Positions 1 to 8,098 of a stretch of DNA of 25,030 bases are shown here, piece after piece (position 1 is the stretch's first letter; every line of letters begins with the position of its first letter). The notes under the pieces were generated by a model. It saw nothing but the letters and a program-made list of their open reading frames with translations, was not told where the DNA came from and did not search any database. Origin of the DNA: an uncultured Clostridium sp. (lineage in GTDB: Bacteria; Cyanobacteriota; Vampirovibrionia; Gastranaerophilales; Gastranaerophilaceae); assembly GCA_958449715.1 (NCBI GenBank), contig CAUDIU010000018.1, forward strand, positions 1 to 25,030, read 5' to 3'. The position numbers and the translations under genes are program-made.

Positions 1-451
1 CGCTTGCGCCCCAGAAAAATACAAATAACCATAACAAAATAGTATTTGTAGGTAAGCCAAAGAATGAAACATGACCAGGAGTAATAAATACTGCTGATAA
101 TGCAAAACAAAGGTTTGCAATCGCAGTCATTATCAATGCTGTAGGTAAGAATTTTCTAACATCTGACCCGTCAGCCAATACTCCGTTTACAAATTTTCCA
201 ATACCATATGTCAAATACAAAGAACTTCCTAAAAGTCCTAATTCCGTATTTGAATACCCGTACTCTGCACTTAAACCTGGCAAAGCAACTGCGATATTTT
301 TCTTACATAAATAAAAAACTGTATACCCTATGAAACAAGCATAAAAAATTCTTAATCTCCAATGAGCATACATACTTTTAACTTTTTCACCATCCTGAAT
401 TGTCTCTTTTACAGGCGGCTCTTTAAAAAATTGAGCTAATTTCGCTAACAT
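1..451 (-). CDS. OPA-family MFS transporter (sugar-phosphate/glycerol-3-phosphate type), 3' end outside window
   Basis: I translated this minus-strand reading frame by hand from the ATG at 451; it stays open to the window edge (150 codons). After a soluble N-terminus of about 30 residues, it shows the first transmembrane helix with IFYACFIGYTVFYLCKKN, then a segment ending in YGYSNTELGLLGSSLY and an LADGSD loop. This pattern matches the N-terminal half of the organophosphate:phosphate antiporter branch of the major facilitator superfamily (GlpT, UhpT, UhpC). Family knowledge: these inner-membrane proteins exchange phosphorylated organic compounds for phosphate, or sense them. The substrate cannot be read from this half. 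The start lies 3 bases after the stop of the upstream exonuclease gene, with an AGGA ribosome site inside that gene's last codons, so the two are probably co-transcribed. The C-terminal half is missing. Confidence 0.8.
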   Translation of the reverse strand, partial: MLAKLAQFFKEPPVKETIQDGEKVKSMYAHWRLRIFYACFIGYTVFYLCKKNIAVALPGLSAEYGYSNTELGLLGSSLYLTYGIGKFVNGVLADGSDVRKFLPTALIMTAIANLCFALSAVFITPGHVSFFGLPTNTILLWLFVFFWGAS

Positions 452-454
452 AAT

Positions 455-1372
455 CTATTTTCCTGCCTTTATAATTTGAATATTTCTAGTTTCCGTAATT
501 TCTTGACGAGCATCTTTGATAATTTCTCTTTTTTCTTCATCTAATCTGCCACCGCCAACTAATCTGTCAATAAATCCTGTATTCAATTTAACTGCTTTTT
601 CAAAAGCACCAACTTCTTCCAACACATCTTTTATCTGATGTAAATCATATCCAAATGACTGTTTTGAGTTATAAATAAGAGTTTCACCTGTTTGTGAAAT
701 AATAGGTTCCCCACCCTGTTCAAAATATAATTTGAATACAGATTTTAAATCCTGCAATTCTGATTGTAAAGTCGTAATTGTCTGTTGAATTCTCAAAAAT
801 CTTTCAAATAAATATTCAACATTATCTAACTGTTTTACTTCCCAATCATATTTTTGCAAATATAATTTTTTAAGTTTAGGATAAGCTAATGCAAGTCCCA
901 TAGTATCTGCCATAGCTCTGTGATGATTATTTAACTCAACTTTAAATTTATTGGTTAAAGCCTCAAGTCCATGTGATGGTAAATCCGGGTAAACTTCTTT
1001 AAACATTTGTTGAGAATCAATTCTTGCATTTTTTAATTCTTCACCAGTTGTTCTAAGGCTTGCCTCATTCAAAAATGAATAATCAAAAATACAGTTATGA
1101 GCTACAATCGGATAATCTCCAATAAATTCTAATATTTTAGGCATCGCTTCAGCTTCAGTTGGAGCATCTGCAACCATTTCTTGAGTAATCCCATGAATTG
1201 CCATACTTGATTTTCTAATATGCTGTTCAGGATTGATTAAAGTCTGAAATTCATCTTTAATCTTTCCATTTTCAAGCCTTACAGCGGCAAACTCAACCAT
1301 CTTCTCTTTTGTATAATCCAAGCCGGTAGTTTCGGTATCGAGAACAATTTCAATTATCTTTTTTCTAGCCAT
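455..1372 (-). CDS. DnaQ-fold (DEDDh) 3'-5' exonuclease with unassigned C-terminal extension
   Basis: The 305-residue protein opens with the ExoI motif DTETTGL (Asp12, Glu14), followed by ExoII AHNCIFDYSFL (His92, Asp97) and ExoIII HRAMAD (His151, Asp156). All five DEDDh-type metal/catalytic positions are therefore present in about residues 5-170. Such domains remove nucleotides from DNA or RNA 3' ends, as in the Pol III epsilon subunit, PolC proofreading domains and stand-alone exonucleases. Residues ~180-305 are helical and charged and I do not recognise them; bacterial epsilon is usually shorter (about 240 residues). There is no polymerase domain, so this is a free-standing nuclease or accessory proofreader, and which one is not decidable here. 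The start has an AGGA site (AGGATAAGAATATG) and an extended -10 about 28 bases upstream. An OPA transporter gene follows after 3 bases. Confidence 0.85.
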   Translation of the reverse strand: MARKKIIEIVLDTETTGLDYTKEKMVEFAAVRLENGKIKDEFQTLINPEQHIRKSSMAIHGITQEMVADAPTEAEAMPKILEFIGDYPIVAHNCIFDYSFLNEASLRTTGEELKNARIDSQQMFKEVYPDLPSHGLEALTNKFKVELNNHHRAMADTMGLALAYPKLKKLYLQKYDWEVKQLDNVEYLFERFLRIQQTITTLQSELQDLKSVFKLYFEQGGEPIISQTGETLIYNSKQSFGYDLHQIKDVLEEVGAFEKAVKLNTGFIDRLVGGGRLDEEKREIIKDARQEITETRNIQIIKAGK

Positions 1373-1400
1373 ATTCTTATCCTATAGAGTTCTTATTAAG

Positions 1401-1409
1401 ATAATAGCA
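1401..1409 (-). promoter_or_regulatory. Extended -10 promoter element for the exonuclease gene
   Basis: On the minus strand the sequence reads TGCTATTAT, an extended -10 (TGn plus a hexamer one base off TATAAT), 28 bases upstream of the exonuclease ATG. It sits back to back with the thioredoxin promoter in the same 96-base gap. No convincing -35 is visible, as is usual for extended -10 promoters. This is inference from motif and position. Confidence 0.4.
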
Positions 1410-1424
1410 CAAAAAAAATTTCTG

Positions 1425-1433
1425 TGTTAGAAT
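1425..1433 (+). promoter_or_regulatory. Extended -10 promoter element for thioredoxin
   Basis: TGTTAGAAT is an extended -10 with TAGAAT one base from consensus, 35 bases upstream of the thioredoxin ATG. A normal ribosome site AAGGAGA at 1456-1462 follows, so this transcript has an ordinary short leader. Confidence 0.45.
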
Positions 1434-1468
1434 AAGTCCGTTAAATAAAAAAGGTAAGGAGATATGTA

Positions 1469-1792
1469 ATGTCAAATGCAGTTGATATTAATGATGCAAG
1501 TTTTGAACAAGAAGTCTTAAAATCAGAACAACCTGTAGTTGTTGATTTTTGGGCTCCTTGGTGTGGGCCTTGCAGAAAATTAGGACCAATCCTAGATGAA
1601 GTTGCACAAGAATTTTCTGGCAAAGTAAAATTTGTAAAAGTTAATACTGATGAAAACTTAAAAACTGCTCAAGATTATTCAATCAGCGGACTTCCAAGTA
1701 TTTTAGTTTTCAAAAACGGCAAAGCTCTTGAAAGACTTGTAGGATTAATGCCTAAATCAACAATAATTTCAAATATTGAAAAACACTTATAA
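1469..1792 (+). CDS. trxA: Thioredoxin
   Basis: A 107-residue single-domain thioredoxin of the normal length for the family. It carries the redox active site WCGPC (Trp31, Cys32, Cys35) after the VVVDFWAP strand, the buried Asp26, and the cis-proline loop at Leu75-Pro76 (usually Ile-Pro-Thr, here Leu-Pro-Ser). There is no signal peptide, so it acts in the cytoplasm as a dithiol reductant for enzymes such as ribonucleotide reductase or peroxiredoxins, recycled by thioredoxin reductase, which is not in this window. The ATG has a strong AAGGAGA ribosome site 6 bases upstream. The gene is monocistronic, bounded by its own extended -10 promoter and a palindromic terminator, and is divergent from the exonuclease gene. 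The family call is certain; the gene symbol is by analogy because bacteria often have several thioredoxins. Confidence 0.95.
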   Translation: MSNAVDINDASFEQEVLKSEQPVVVDFWAPWCGPCRKLGPILDEVAQEFSGKVKFVKVNTDENLKTAQDYSISGLPSILVFKNGKALERLVGLMPKSTIISNIEKHL

Positions 1793-1817
1793 TTTATAAT
1801 AATTTGTAACACTTTGT

Positions 1818-1855
1818 AAACCGTATGAAATATATATTTCATACGGTTTTCGAGT
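1818..1855 (+). terminator. Intrinsic terminator after thioredoxin (perfect 32-bp palindrome)
   Basis: A 14-bp stem, AAACCGTATGAAAT (1818-1831) with ATTTCATACGGTTT (1836-1849), is separated by ATAT that is itself self-complementary, so the whole 32 bp is a perfect palindrome. A short T-rich run follows. It lies 25 bases after the thioredoxin stop. The weak T-tract makes it a less standard terminator than the others in this window. Confidence 0.65.
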
Positions 1856-1937
1856 ATTTTTAGCAATTTAAAACCGTTACTAATTAAAGTTTTCCTAAAC
1901 AAATACCGACAATAAGATAAAGGAAAAAAGGATAACT

Positions 1938-4900
1938 ATGCAAGTAAACGGTGTACCAAATAAATACGAAATATACCAAGATTATTATTTGGAAACTAAT
2001 GGAGAAGAAATTAGTTACACTGATGCTTTACGCCTTTTTTACCAAATGAATAACGAAGAAAGAACAGACTTTGAACAATATTACAAAGATGAAACAGGTT
2101 ATGAAATAGTAGATGCTAACGGCTATTCTCTTGGTCAAAACGTTGATTCAACAAAGAAAAATTTAAACAAAGCAAATATTGATTTAAAATACAGAATGGA
2201 AGCTTATGCAAAACAAAAAGGTATTGTTTTAGATCCAGTATGGTCACAATATTCTGCGGAAGAAATTATGTCAATGAAAAACAATGGTGTAAATATCCCT
2301 CAAGAAATTGTAGATATTGCAAATACCATTTTAGAAACATCTGCTTCTAATTATGAATCTAATGGAGAAGAAGAAACTACAGAATCTACTGAAACAACAG
2401 AAAAAGAACCATTCTTGGAATTAATTCCAAAAGCTGAAAAGAAAATTGAAAAATGTAATGAAACTAATGATAAAATTAATGCAGAAATTGAAGCTATTCT
2501 TCCTGAAAAACAAAAACAAGAACGCAATTTAGCAGATAAAATGAAAAACCAAAGAAACACTTTGGAAGAATACGAAGCACAAATCAGAGAATGGAGATCA
2601 TTACAAGATAAAGTAAACAATGGAGAAGCATTATCAGACACAGAAGCAAAACGCTATGCTGAAATTACAGGAATGTTAGAAGATAAAAACACAAATTCTG
2701 ACGATTTCCAAATTGATAAAAATACAATAGCAAAATCATTAAATCAAATTAATATCTTAGCACTTCTTGGAGATAAACTTGCAGAAGAAACAATTGAAAT
2801 AGGTGATACTCTTGCAGACTATACATCTAAATCAAATTATAAAACAACTACTAAAACAGTAACTCAAGAAGTAGGACTACTAAGATCAATTATTGCTATG
2901 GCTAATGGTAAAACATTAGCAAAAGAAGCTACAAAAATTGGTAATGATACAAAAAATTACAGTGAAGAAACAACAAACTCTGTAAACGATATAGCTTCAA
3001 TTCTTGGCGTTGAAAGCAGTATTACTACAGATATTCCAACAGATCAACAACAAAATAATCAAGAAATTAAAGCTGCAGAAGAAAAAGCTGATGATACAAA
3101 AACAAATTCTGAAGCTCAAGAAAATATCCCTGCAACAAATGAAGAACAAGATCAAACTAAAGCAGCAGAACAAACAAACGATACACAACAAGAAGATTTT
3201 ATTATTACAGATGATAATATTAATGCATTAATTGATGAAGCTGGTTCTATAAATTCAGATTTAGCACAACAATTAATAACTGCATTAAAAGCATCTAAAT
3301 CAGCTAAAAGTGATAAATCTTTTGCATTATTAGCAAACAAAAAAATCTCTAAAATTGTAAAAGAATATCAAGAAGAAGAAGCTAGACGTCAAGATGCAAT
3401 AAAAACAAAAGAACAAGAAAACGAAAATTCTAAAAAATCTTTAGAAGAACTAACAGGTAAATCTTCAGAAGAAATTGATGAAGAACTTAATAGTCAAAAT
3501 TCTAACAATAATTCTGAAGAAAATATTGATGAATCTTCTAAAAACAAAATTAGAACTCATAAACAAAAAATTTCAGATAACAACAAAGAAATTTCATCAA
3601 TTCAATCTGAATCTACTAAAGCAATAAATGAATTTAAGAACAACACAAAAGCAGAACAAACTCAATTAAATAAATCAATTCCTGAAGAAACTCAAGCTCT
3701 AGAAAATAACAGCAAATATCTTCAAGAAATTATTCCTCAATACAAAGAACGCCTAAACTTCACAAAAAACAGCGGTATTACATTAGGTAAAATGGGCAAA
3801 TATCGTGTTACAGTTGGTGTTCAACAATTAATGAGCTACCAAATTAAAAAAGGCCTTAATAATATCAATAAAGGTTCACAAAGTATCACAATAGGTAGCA
3901 ATGCAGAAAAAATTGCGACAAAACCTACTGCAAAACTTTCTGAAAAAGCAACAACATCTGCAGTTACAGAAGTAAACGAAGCATTAACTTCTTTAAATTC
4001 AATTAATTCAAAAATTGTATCTGTAACAGGCGAAGATACTGCTACACCAACAGCAACATCTGAAAGTTCTGATACAAATCAACAACAAGAAAACAATAAT
4101 AACAATACTCAAACAGGTGCAGCTGCAAATCTTAATGAAAATACTGCAGCAAACACAACAGAAAATACAAATAATACAAATGCAACAACATTAGAAAATA
4201 ATGTTGAAACTTCTAATGTAACAACTAATAATGGAACTCAAACAGAAAAACAAACTCAAGAAATTACACAAACTCCTAAAAACTTAACAACCAAAGACAT
4301 CGAAAAAACAACAGGTAATAGTAATACAAGATCTGCAAGTACAAAAAAACAAAATTCTAATACAGAAGATACAAATAAAGCACTAGAAACAACATCTCAA
4401 ACAAACACTAAAAGCTCATCATCTGAAAAAGAAGACGATGAAATGTCAACAGATGAAGCTCAAAGCAGTGTTGAAGATACAAAAAGCAGTGCAAAAGACG
4501 ATAGTAAAGAATCTGAACAATTAAAAAAAGATACAGACAAAACAACTAAAGAATTAGAAAAAGAAACAAAACAGCTAACTAAGTTGATGAAAAAAGATGA
4601 AAAAGAAATCATCAAAATGACTAAAGAATCAACAGAAGCTGCAAAAAAACAAGAAGAAGCATTAACAGAATTCGAAACTTTAGTTACAGAAAACGAACAA
4701 TTAATCGCAGAAGATGAAAATAACCAACAAAATCAAGCTCCTGCACAAATTGCTCCTCAACAAAATGAAAACGAAGAAGGTCAAACAACCCTTCTTGGCA
4801 GTGCTGCAATGACAATTGGTGGAGATCAACAAAGTTCAAATGCTGATAAAATTGCAGCTAATGATCAAAGAATAAATGAATTAGGTGTTACATTTAACAC

Positions 4901-6440
4901 TAATGGAAGAGTTATTGAAAGAAATAGAACAAAAATTACTAGACTACAAAAAACAACAAAAACTCGCCAAAAGAAATTTAATAAAAAAACAGATTTAATT
5001 GAAGAAAAAAATAAAGAAGCTGAAAAAAAAGAACAAGAAAAACAAAAAAGATTAAATAAACAACTAGGCGCTGTCGGTATAGCTGAAAATATATTCCAAA
5101 TAACATTATCTACAGGTTTAATTCTATCATTAAACCCATTTACAGCTGCTGCTGGTGCTGTAATGGTAAAAGTTGGCACATATGGTGTTGTAACTTGCGG
5201 AGTTGCAAAATCTACAATTAATATTGCAAATGGCAATTTAACAGCAGGTTTAATATCATTAGGTCAATGCGCAATTTCTCTTGCCACATCAATGACTGGA
5301 ACAGGAGCAGCTGCAGGCGGAGTATTAGGTGCTGTAAGCAACGGCTTAAATGTTGTAGCATCATCTGCAGAATTAGTAAATAATGTAAGAGCAGTTCAAG
5401 GCAAAGAAGCTAGCGGCGTATTCAGCAAAATTTCAACAATTGCAGGAGTTGCTTCTTCAATTACAAGCTCTGCTGCAACTTTAAGCAATTTAGGCAAATC
5501 TGGGGCTTCTACATTCGGTAAATCAATGCAAATTGCAGGAGTTGCAGGAAGTGCATTATCTTCTGCAAGTCAACTTATGACTGAATTTGGAGGAGAAAGC
5601 CAACTAGCAAATATATTAGGAATGGTAGGCGGTGCTGTAAGTACAGTATCAGCATTAGGTATGTTAGCAGACAAAAAATTCAGTAATGCTTCTGAAAAAA
5701 ATAAAGAAAATCAACAAAAATCAGAAGAAAATAATAACAATACTGAATCAACTCAAAAAGAACAAAATGACAAAAAATCTGGAAATAACAAAAATAAAGC
5801 ATTCCAAGATATGAGTCCAGAAGAAATTGCACAAAGTTCTGAAGATATATTTGGTAAAAGTGGTATAGTAACTACTACTACAAATAATACAGGAAATGCT
5901 GAGCTTGGACCTTCTGGTACTACTATACAAACAGCGGATGAAATCAGTGGAGTTTACACTTCTACTACAAATAATACAGGAAACGCTGAACTTGGACCTT
6001 CTGGCAGCACTATACAAAAAGCTGATGAAATTAGTGGTGTATACACTTCTACTACAAACGAAACAGGCAACATGAACTTAGACCCTACAGAACCTATAAA
6101 AGCTTCTCCAACTCCACTTACAGATGTTATAGAAACAGATATCGGCGTCTTAAACGAAGATGCAAAAGCTAAAATGGCTCAAATAACAAACCAACAACAA
6201 CAGCAAAGAATGGAACAACAAATCAAAAAAGAAAACAGACAAAAAACATTCTCTAATGTTATAAATGCTATATCTGGAGCTTCAAATGTTGCAGGTTCTC
6301 TATTCTCTAATTCTGATAAACAAGAACAACAACAAAAGAAAAATGCACCAGCAGGCAAACTTACAGAAAGAACTAAAGAAATTATGAAAAAAAATAAAAA
6401 AAGAATTGCAGCATTAGCATCTAAAGGCTACAATATCTAA
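1938..6440 (+). CDS. Large low-complexity coiled-coil protein with hydrophobic Gly/Ala-rich block; function unknown
   Basis: A 1500-residue protein I cannot assign to a family. Residues 1-135 look folded (Tyr/Asp/Glu-rich, no signal peptide). Residues ~150-650 are Glu/Lys/Gln-rich with long heptad-like helical stretches. About 695-835 is Asn/Thr/Gln/Ser low complexity, and 860-925 and 973-1040 are again highly charged helices. Residues ~1042-1245 are strikingly different: Gly/Ala/Ser/Val-rich, almost uncharged in places, with several segments long enough to cross a membrane (for example TLSTGLILSLNPFTAAAGAV). Three 29-residue repeats follow from 1309, then a Gln-rich stretch and a Lys-rich C-terminus. 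A hydrophobic block flanked by coiled coils, without a signal peptide, resembles the general plan of type III translocators and pore-forming proteins, but I see no specific motif, so this is only an analogy. The start ATG has AAGGAT upstream. The gene is monocistronic. Confidence 0.85.
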   Translation: MQVNGVPNKYEIYQDYYLETNGEEISYTDALRLFYQMNNEERTDFEQYYKDETGYEIVDANGYSLGQNVDSTKKNLNKANIDLKYRMEAYAKQKGIVLDPVWSQYSAEEIMSMKNNGVNIPQEIVDIANTILETSASNYESNGEEETTESTETTEKEPFLELIPKAEKKIEKCNETNDKINAEIEAILPEKQKQERNLADKMKNQRNTLEEYEAQIREWRSLQDKVNNGEALSDTEAKRYAEITGMLEDKNTNSDDFQIDKNTIAKSLNQINILALLGDKLAEETIEIGDTLADYTSKSNYKTTTKTVTQEVGLLRSIIAMANGKTLAKEATKIGNDTKNYSEETTNSVNDIASILGVESSITTDIPTDQQQNNQEIKAAEEKADDTKTNSEAQENIPATNEEQDQTKAAEQTNDTQQEDFIITDDNINALIDEAGSINSDLAQQLITALKASKSAKSDKSFALLANKKISKIVKEYQEEEARRQDAIKTKEQENENSKKSLEELTGKSSEEIDEELNSQNSNNNSEENIDESSKNKIRTHKQKISDNNKEISSIQSESTKAINEFKNNTKAEQTQLNKSIPEETQALENNSKYLQEIIPQYKERLNFTKNSGITLGKMGKYRVTVGVQQLMSYQIKKGLNNINKGSQSITIGSNAEKIATKPTAKLSEKATTSAVTEVNEALTSLNSINSKIVSVTGEDTATPTATSESSDTNQQQENNNNNTQTGAAANLNENTAANTTENTNNTNATTLENNVETSNVTTNNGTQTEKQTQEITQTPKNLTTKDIEKTTGNSNTRSASTKKQNSNTEDTNKALETTSQTNTKSSSSEKEDDEMSTDEAQSSVEDTKSSAKDDSKESEQLKKDTDKTTKELEKETKQLTKLMKKDEKEIIKMTKESTEAAKKQEEALTEFETLVTENEQLIAEDENNQQNQAPAQIAPQQNENEEGQTTLLGSAAMTIGGDQQSSNADKIAANDQRINELGVTFNTNGRVIERNRTKITRLQKTTKTRQKKFNKKTDLIEEKNKEAEKKEQEKQKRLNKQLGAVGIAENIFQITLSTGLILSLNPFTAAAGAVMVKVGTYGVVTCGVAKSTINIANGNLTAGLISLGQCAISLATSMTGTGAAAGGVLGAVSNGLNVVASSAELVNNVRAVQGKEASGVFSKISTIAGVASSITSSAATLSNLGKSGASTFGKSMQIAGVAGSALSSASQLMTEFGGESQLANILGMVGGAVSTVSALGMLADKKFSNASEKNKENQQKSEENNNNTESTQKEQNDKKSGNNKNKAFQDMSPEEIAQSSEDIFGKSGIVTTTTNNTGNAELGPSGTTIQTADEISGVYTSTTNNTGNAELGPSGSTIQKADEISGVYTSTTNETGNMNLDPTEPIKASPTPLTDVIETDIGVLNEDAKAKMAQITNQQQQQRMEQQIKKENRQKTFSNVINAISGASNVAGSLFSNSDKQEQQQKKNAPAGKLTERTKEIMKKNKKRIAALASKGYNI
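5862..6095 (+). repeat. In-frame 87-bp tandem repeats (29 residues each), about 2.7 copies
   Basis: Copies begin at 5862, 5949 and 6036, exactly 87 bases apart, so the reading frame is kept. The encoded unit contains TTNNTGNAELGPSG followed by a TIQ.ADEISG stretch. Copies 1 and 2 are nearly identical; the third is diverged (TTNETGNMNLDP) and incomplete. The repeats lie between the hydrophobic block and the C-terminus of the 1500-residue protein. Copy number of such repeats can vary between strains. Confidence 0.85.
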
Positions 6441-6443
6441 ATA

Positions 6444-6470
6444 AAAAAGCGGATTAAAAATCCGCTTTTT
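6444..6470. terminator. Bidirectional intrinsic terminator between convergent genes
   Basis: A 12-bp stem, AAAAAGCGGATT (6444-6455) and AATCCGCTTTTT (6459-6470), encloses an AAA loop. It has T runs on both strands and lies between the stop of the 1500-residue gene and the stop of the convergent GH13 gene, whose TAA (6469-6471) overlaps the stem. It can end transcription from both sides. Confidence 0.9.
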
Positions 6471-8016
6471 ATTTAAGTTCTAAATCTGTTAAATACAATA
6501 CTTGAGTTTCTCCTGGCATTAATGTTACTTTAAAAGACCCTTTCCCAGCAATTGGAACATTATTTATTTTTACAGGAATTACAATATTTTTATTTTCCAA
6601 TTTTGGCACAGAAATCGTAACATCTACATTATTTCTGAAATTCAAATTTCCAATAACTACAATACTTTTTCCGGAATAACTCATTGCATAAGCAAAAACA
6701 GGAGAAGCACTTGTTCTTAATGGTACAAATTTTCCATTATTAATTATTTGGGAAAACTGTCTTTTCATTCCATTTGCCAAAATAAATGTTCCGAGTAAGT
6801 CATCATTTTTGCCACCAGGTTGTCTAGAAAAATTAAATATATCAATTTTTCCACGATGAACAAAATAATAATCATCATCAGTAAATGTTTTAAAAGCTTC
6901 TTTATTCGCCCACAAATAAATATAATTGTCACCGGTATCAAAACCATCTACGAAATAAGAATTTACAGGTAAAGTAGCATTTAACCAAATCATCATTTCA
7001 CTAAATTTTTCACCATTTATTAAAATCGGACTCATTTCATCATGAGTTGTAAAACTTCCGATTACAGCTTTTGGTTCCTCATACTTAGCTAAATTGGCTC
7101 TTGTTGTAATTATTTGATTTATTAGTTCTCTGCCTGTTTTATAATTTTTTAAATTAAAAAAGCTTCCATAATAACCATCAAAACCAGCTTCCAATAATTT
7201 ATCATAAGGCGTAAATATTGCATATTCTGAAACTGGAGTTGTCCAACTTTCTGAAGCTTCAGCCAGCCATAAGAATTGATGATCTTTACCTCTTGAATAA
7301 TCAATTAATTCTTTCCAGAACTTAGCAGGCTTCAAAGTTGCAACATCTGCTCTTATACCATCTGCCCCTAAACCAATAACCATATCTACAAATTCTTTAT
7401 ATAAATTGTAAACATCTTTATTAACTTCAGTTTCAGTTCCGGCATTTAATAATCTTACATCTGTCCAATCTGCAGGAACAACTGGTTGACCTGATTTATC
7501 CTTGACAAATAATTCCGGTCTTTGCATATACAAGTCATAAGATCCACAAGAAGGGAGATCAATAATTACTCTAATATGTCTTTTGTGAGCTTCTTCGATA
7601 AATTTTCTTGCTTGAGAATTTATTGATAAAGCGCTCTGCTTACTTTCCAATTGAGGATTTAATGTATTAAAACTTGAAGCTGCATATAAAGACCCAGCTG
7701 TACCTAATGCTTTTGTTTTCCCAACTGGAGTAATCGGCATCACATGAATTGTATTTATACCTTTTTGAGATAATTCATCAAGTTTTGAAATAGCATTTAA
7801 AAATGTTCCACTTTCTTCTGCATCATCAAAATCGATTATTCCATTTTTATTTGTATCTTGAGCTCCAAAAGTCCTCAAATTTATTTCATAAATTATTGCA
7901 GAATTTTTCAAAAACATTTTTCTTAAATCATTAACCCAAACATCAGCACTAAAAGCTGTTTGAGCGAATAAAGATATTAATGTTAAGGCTATTACAATCT
8001 TTTTCATGAACTTCAT
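6469..8016 (-). CDS. Exported GH13-family (alpha-amylase-type) glycosidase
   Basis: A 515-residue protein with a Sec signal peptide (MKFMKKIVIALTLISLFA...FSA, cleavage near Ala24), so it is periplasmic or secreted. The (beta/alpha)8 barrel starts at IIYEINLRTF (42-50). The GH13 catalytic triad is visible: nucleophile Asp224 in GIRADVAT, acid/base Glu253 in LWLAEAS, and Asp326 in FTTHDE. Conserved region I is unusual: IIDLPSCGS stands where most members have D-x-x-x-N-H. Residues 54-65 (DTNKNGIIDFDD) form a textbook EF-hand-like calcium loop just after the first barrel strand. The last ~90 residues look like the usual C-terminal beta domain. Family knowledge: alpha-glucan hydrolysis or transfer; the exact substrate cannot be read. 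The start has AGGGGGAT upstream. It is divergent from a ROK sugar kinase, which fits a glucan-to-glucose route. Confidence 0.88.
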   Translation of the reverse strand: MKFMKKIVIALTLISLFAQTAFSADVWVNDLRKMFLKNSAIIYEINLRTFGAQDTNKNGIIDFDDAEESGTFLNAISKLDELSQKGINTIHVMPITPVGKTKALGTAGSLYAASSFNTLNPQLESKQSALSINSQARKFIEEAHKRHIRVIIDLPSCGSYDLYMQRPELFVKDKSGQPVVPADWTDVRLLNAGTETEVNKDVYNLYKEFVDMVIGLGADGIRADVATLKPAKFWKELIDYSRGKDHQFLWLAEASESWTTPVSEYAIFTPYDKLLEAGFDGYYGSFFNLKNYKTGRELINQIITTRANLAKYEEPKAVIGSFTTHDEMSPILINGEKFSEMMIWLNATLPVNSYFVDGFDTGDNYIYLWANKEAFKTFTDDDYYFVHRGKIDIFNFSRQPGGKNDDLLGTFILANGMKRQFSQIINNGKFVPLRTSASPVFAYAMSYSGKSIVVIGNLNFRNNVDVTISVPKLENKNIVIPVKINNVPIAGKGSFKVTLMPGETQVLYLTDLELK

Positions 8017-8041
8017 ACATATCCCCCTTTTAATAATAAAT

Positions 8042-8070
8042 ATGCTAACAAATAATTATGCTTTTTGCAA
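8042..8070 (-). promoter_or_regulatory. Promoter of the GH13 gene (shares its -35 with the divergent ROK promoter)
   Basis: On the minus strand TTGCAA (8070-8065), a 17-base spacer and TAGCAT (8047-8042) form a promoter with a TGn extension (TGT) before the -10. The predicted start of transcription is near 8035, giving a leader of about 20 bases that contains the AGGGGG ribosome site. TTGCAA is its own reverse complement and is also the -35 of the opposite promoter. Confidence 0.45.
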
Positions 8071-8093
8071 ATTTTATATTTTTTATATATAAT
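8065..8093 (+). promoter_or_regulatory. Promoter of the ROK kinase gene, nearly leaderless
   Basis: TTGCAA (8065-8070), a 17-base spacer and a consensus TATAAT (8088-8093). Transcription should begin around 8099-8101, at or within 6 bases of the two possible ATG codons (8099 and 8105). No ribosome site fits into that space, so translation would start on a leaderless or nearly leaderless message. Confidence 0.6.
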
Positions 8094-8098
8094 GTGAT

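Noticed and set aside
4865..5236. Open minus-strand frame of 123 codons inside the 1500-residue gene
   Set aside because: It is opposite a strongly coding plus-strand frame, has no ribosome site, and its Phe/Ser/Leu-rich composition is what the complement of Lys/Glu/Asn-rich codons yields.
5862..6095. Regular repeats that could suggest a CRISPR array or mobile element
   Set aside because: The units are directly adjacent without unique spacers, keep the reading frame, and lie inside a coding region, so they are protein repeats.
7820..7860. Calcium loop in the GH13 protein as a dockerin (cellulosome) module
   Set aside because: Only one loop is present rather than the two of a dockerin, it lies inside the barrel near the N-terminus, and no cohesin or scaffoldin gene is nearby.
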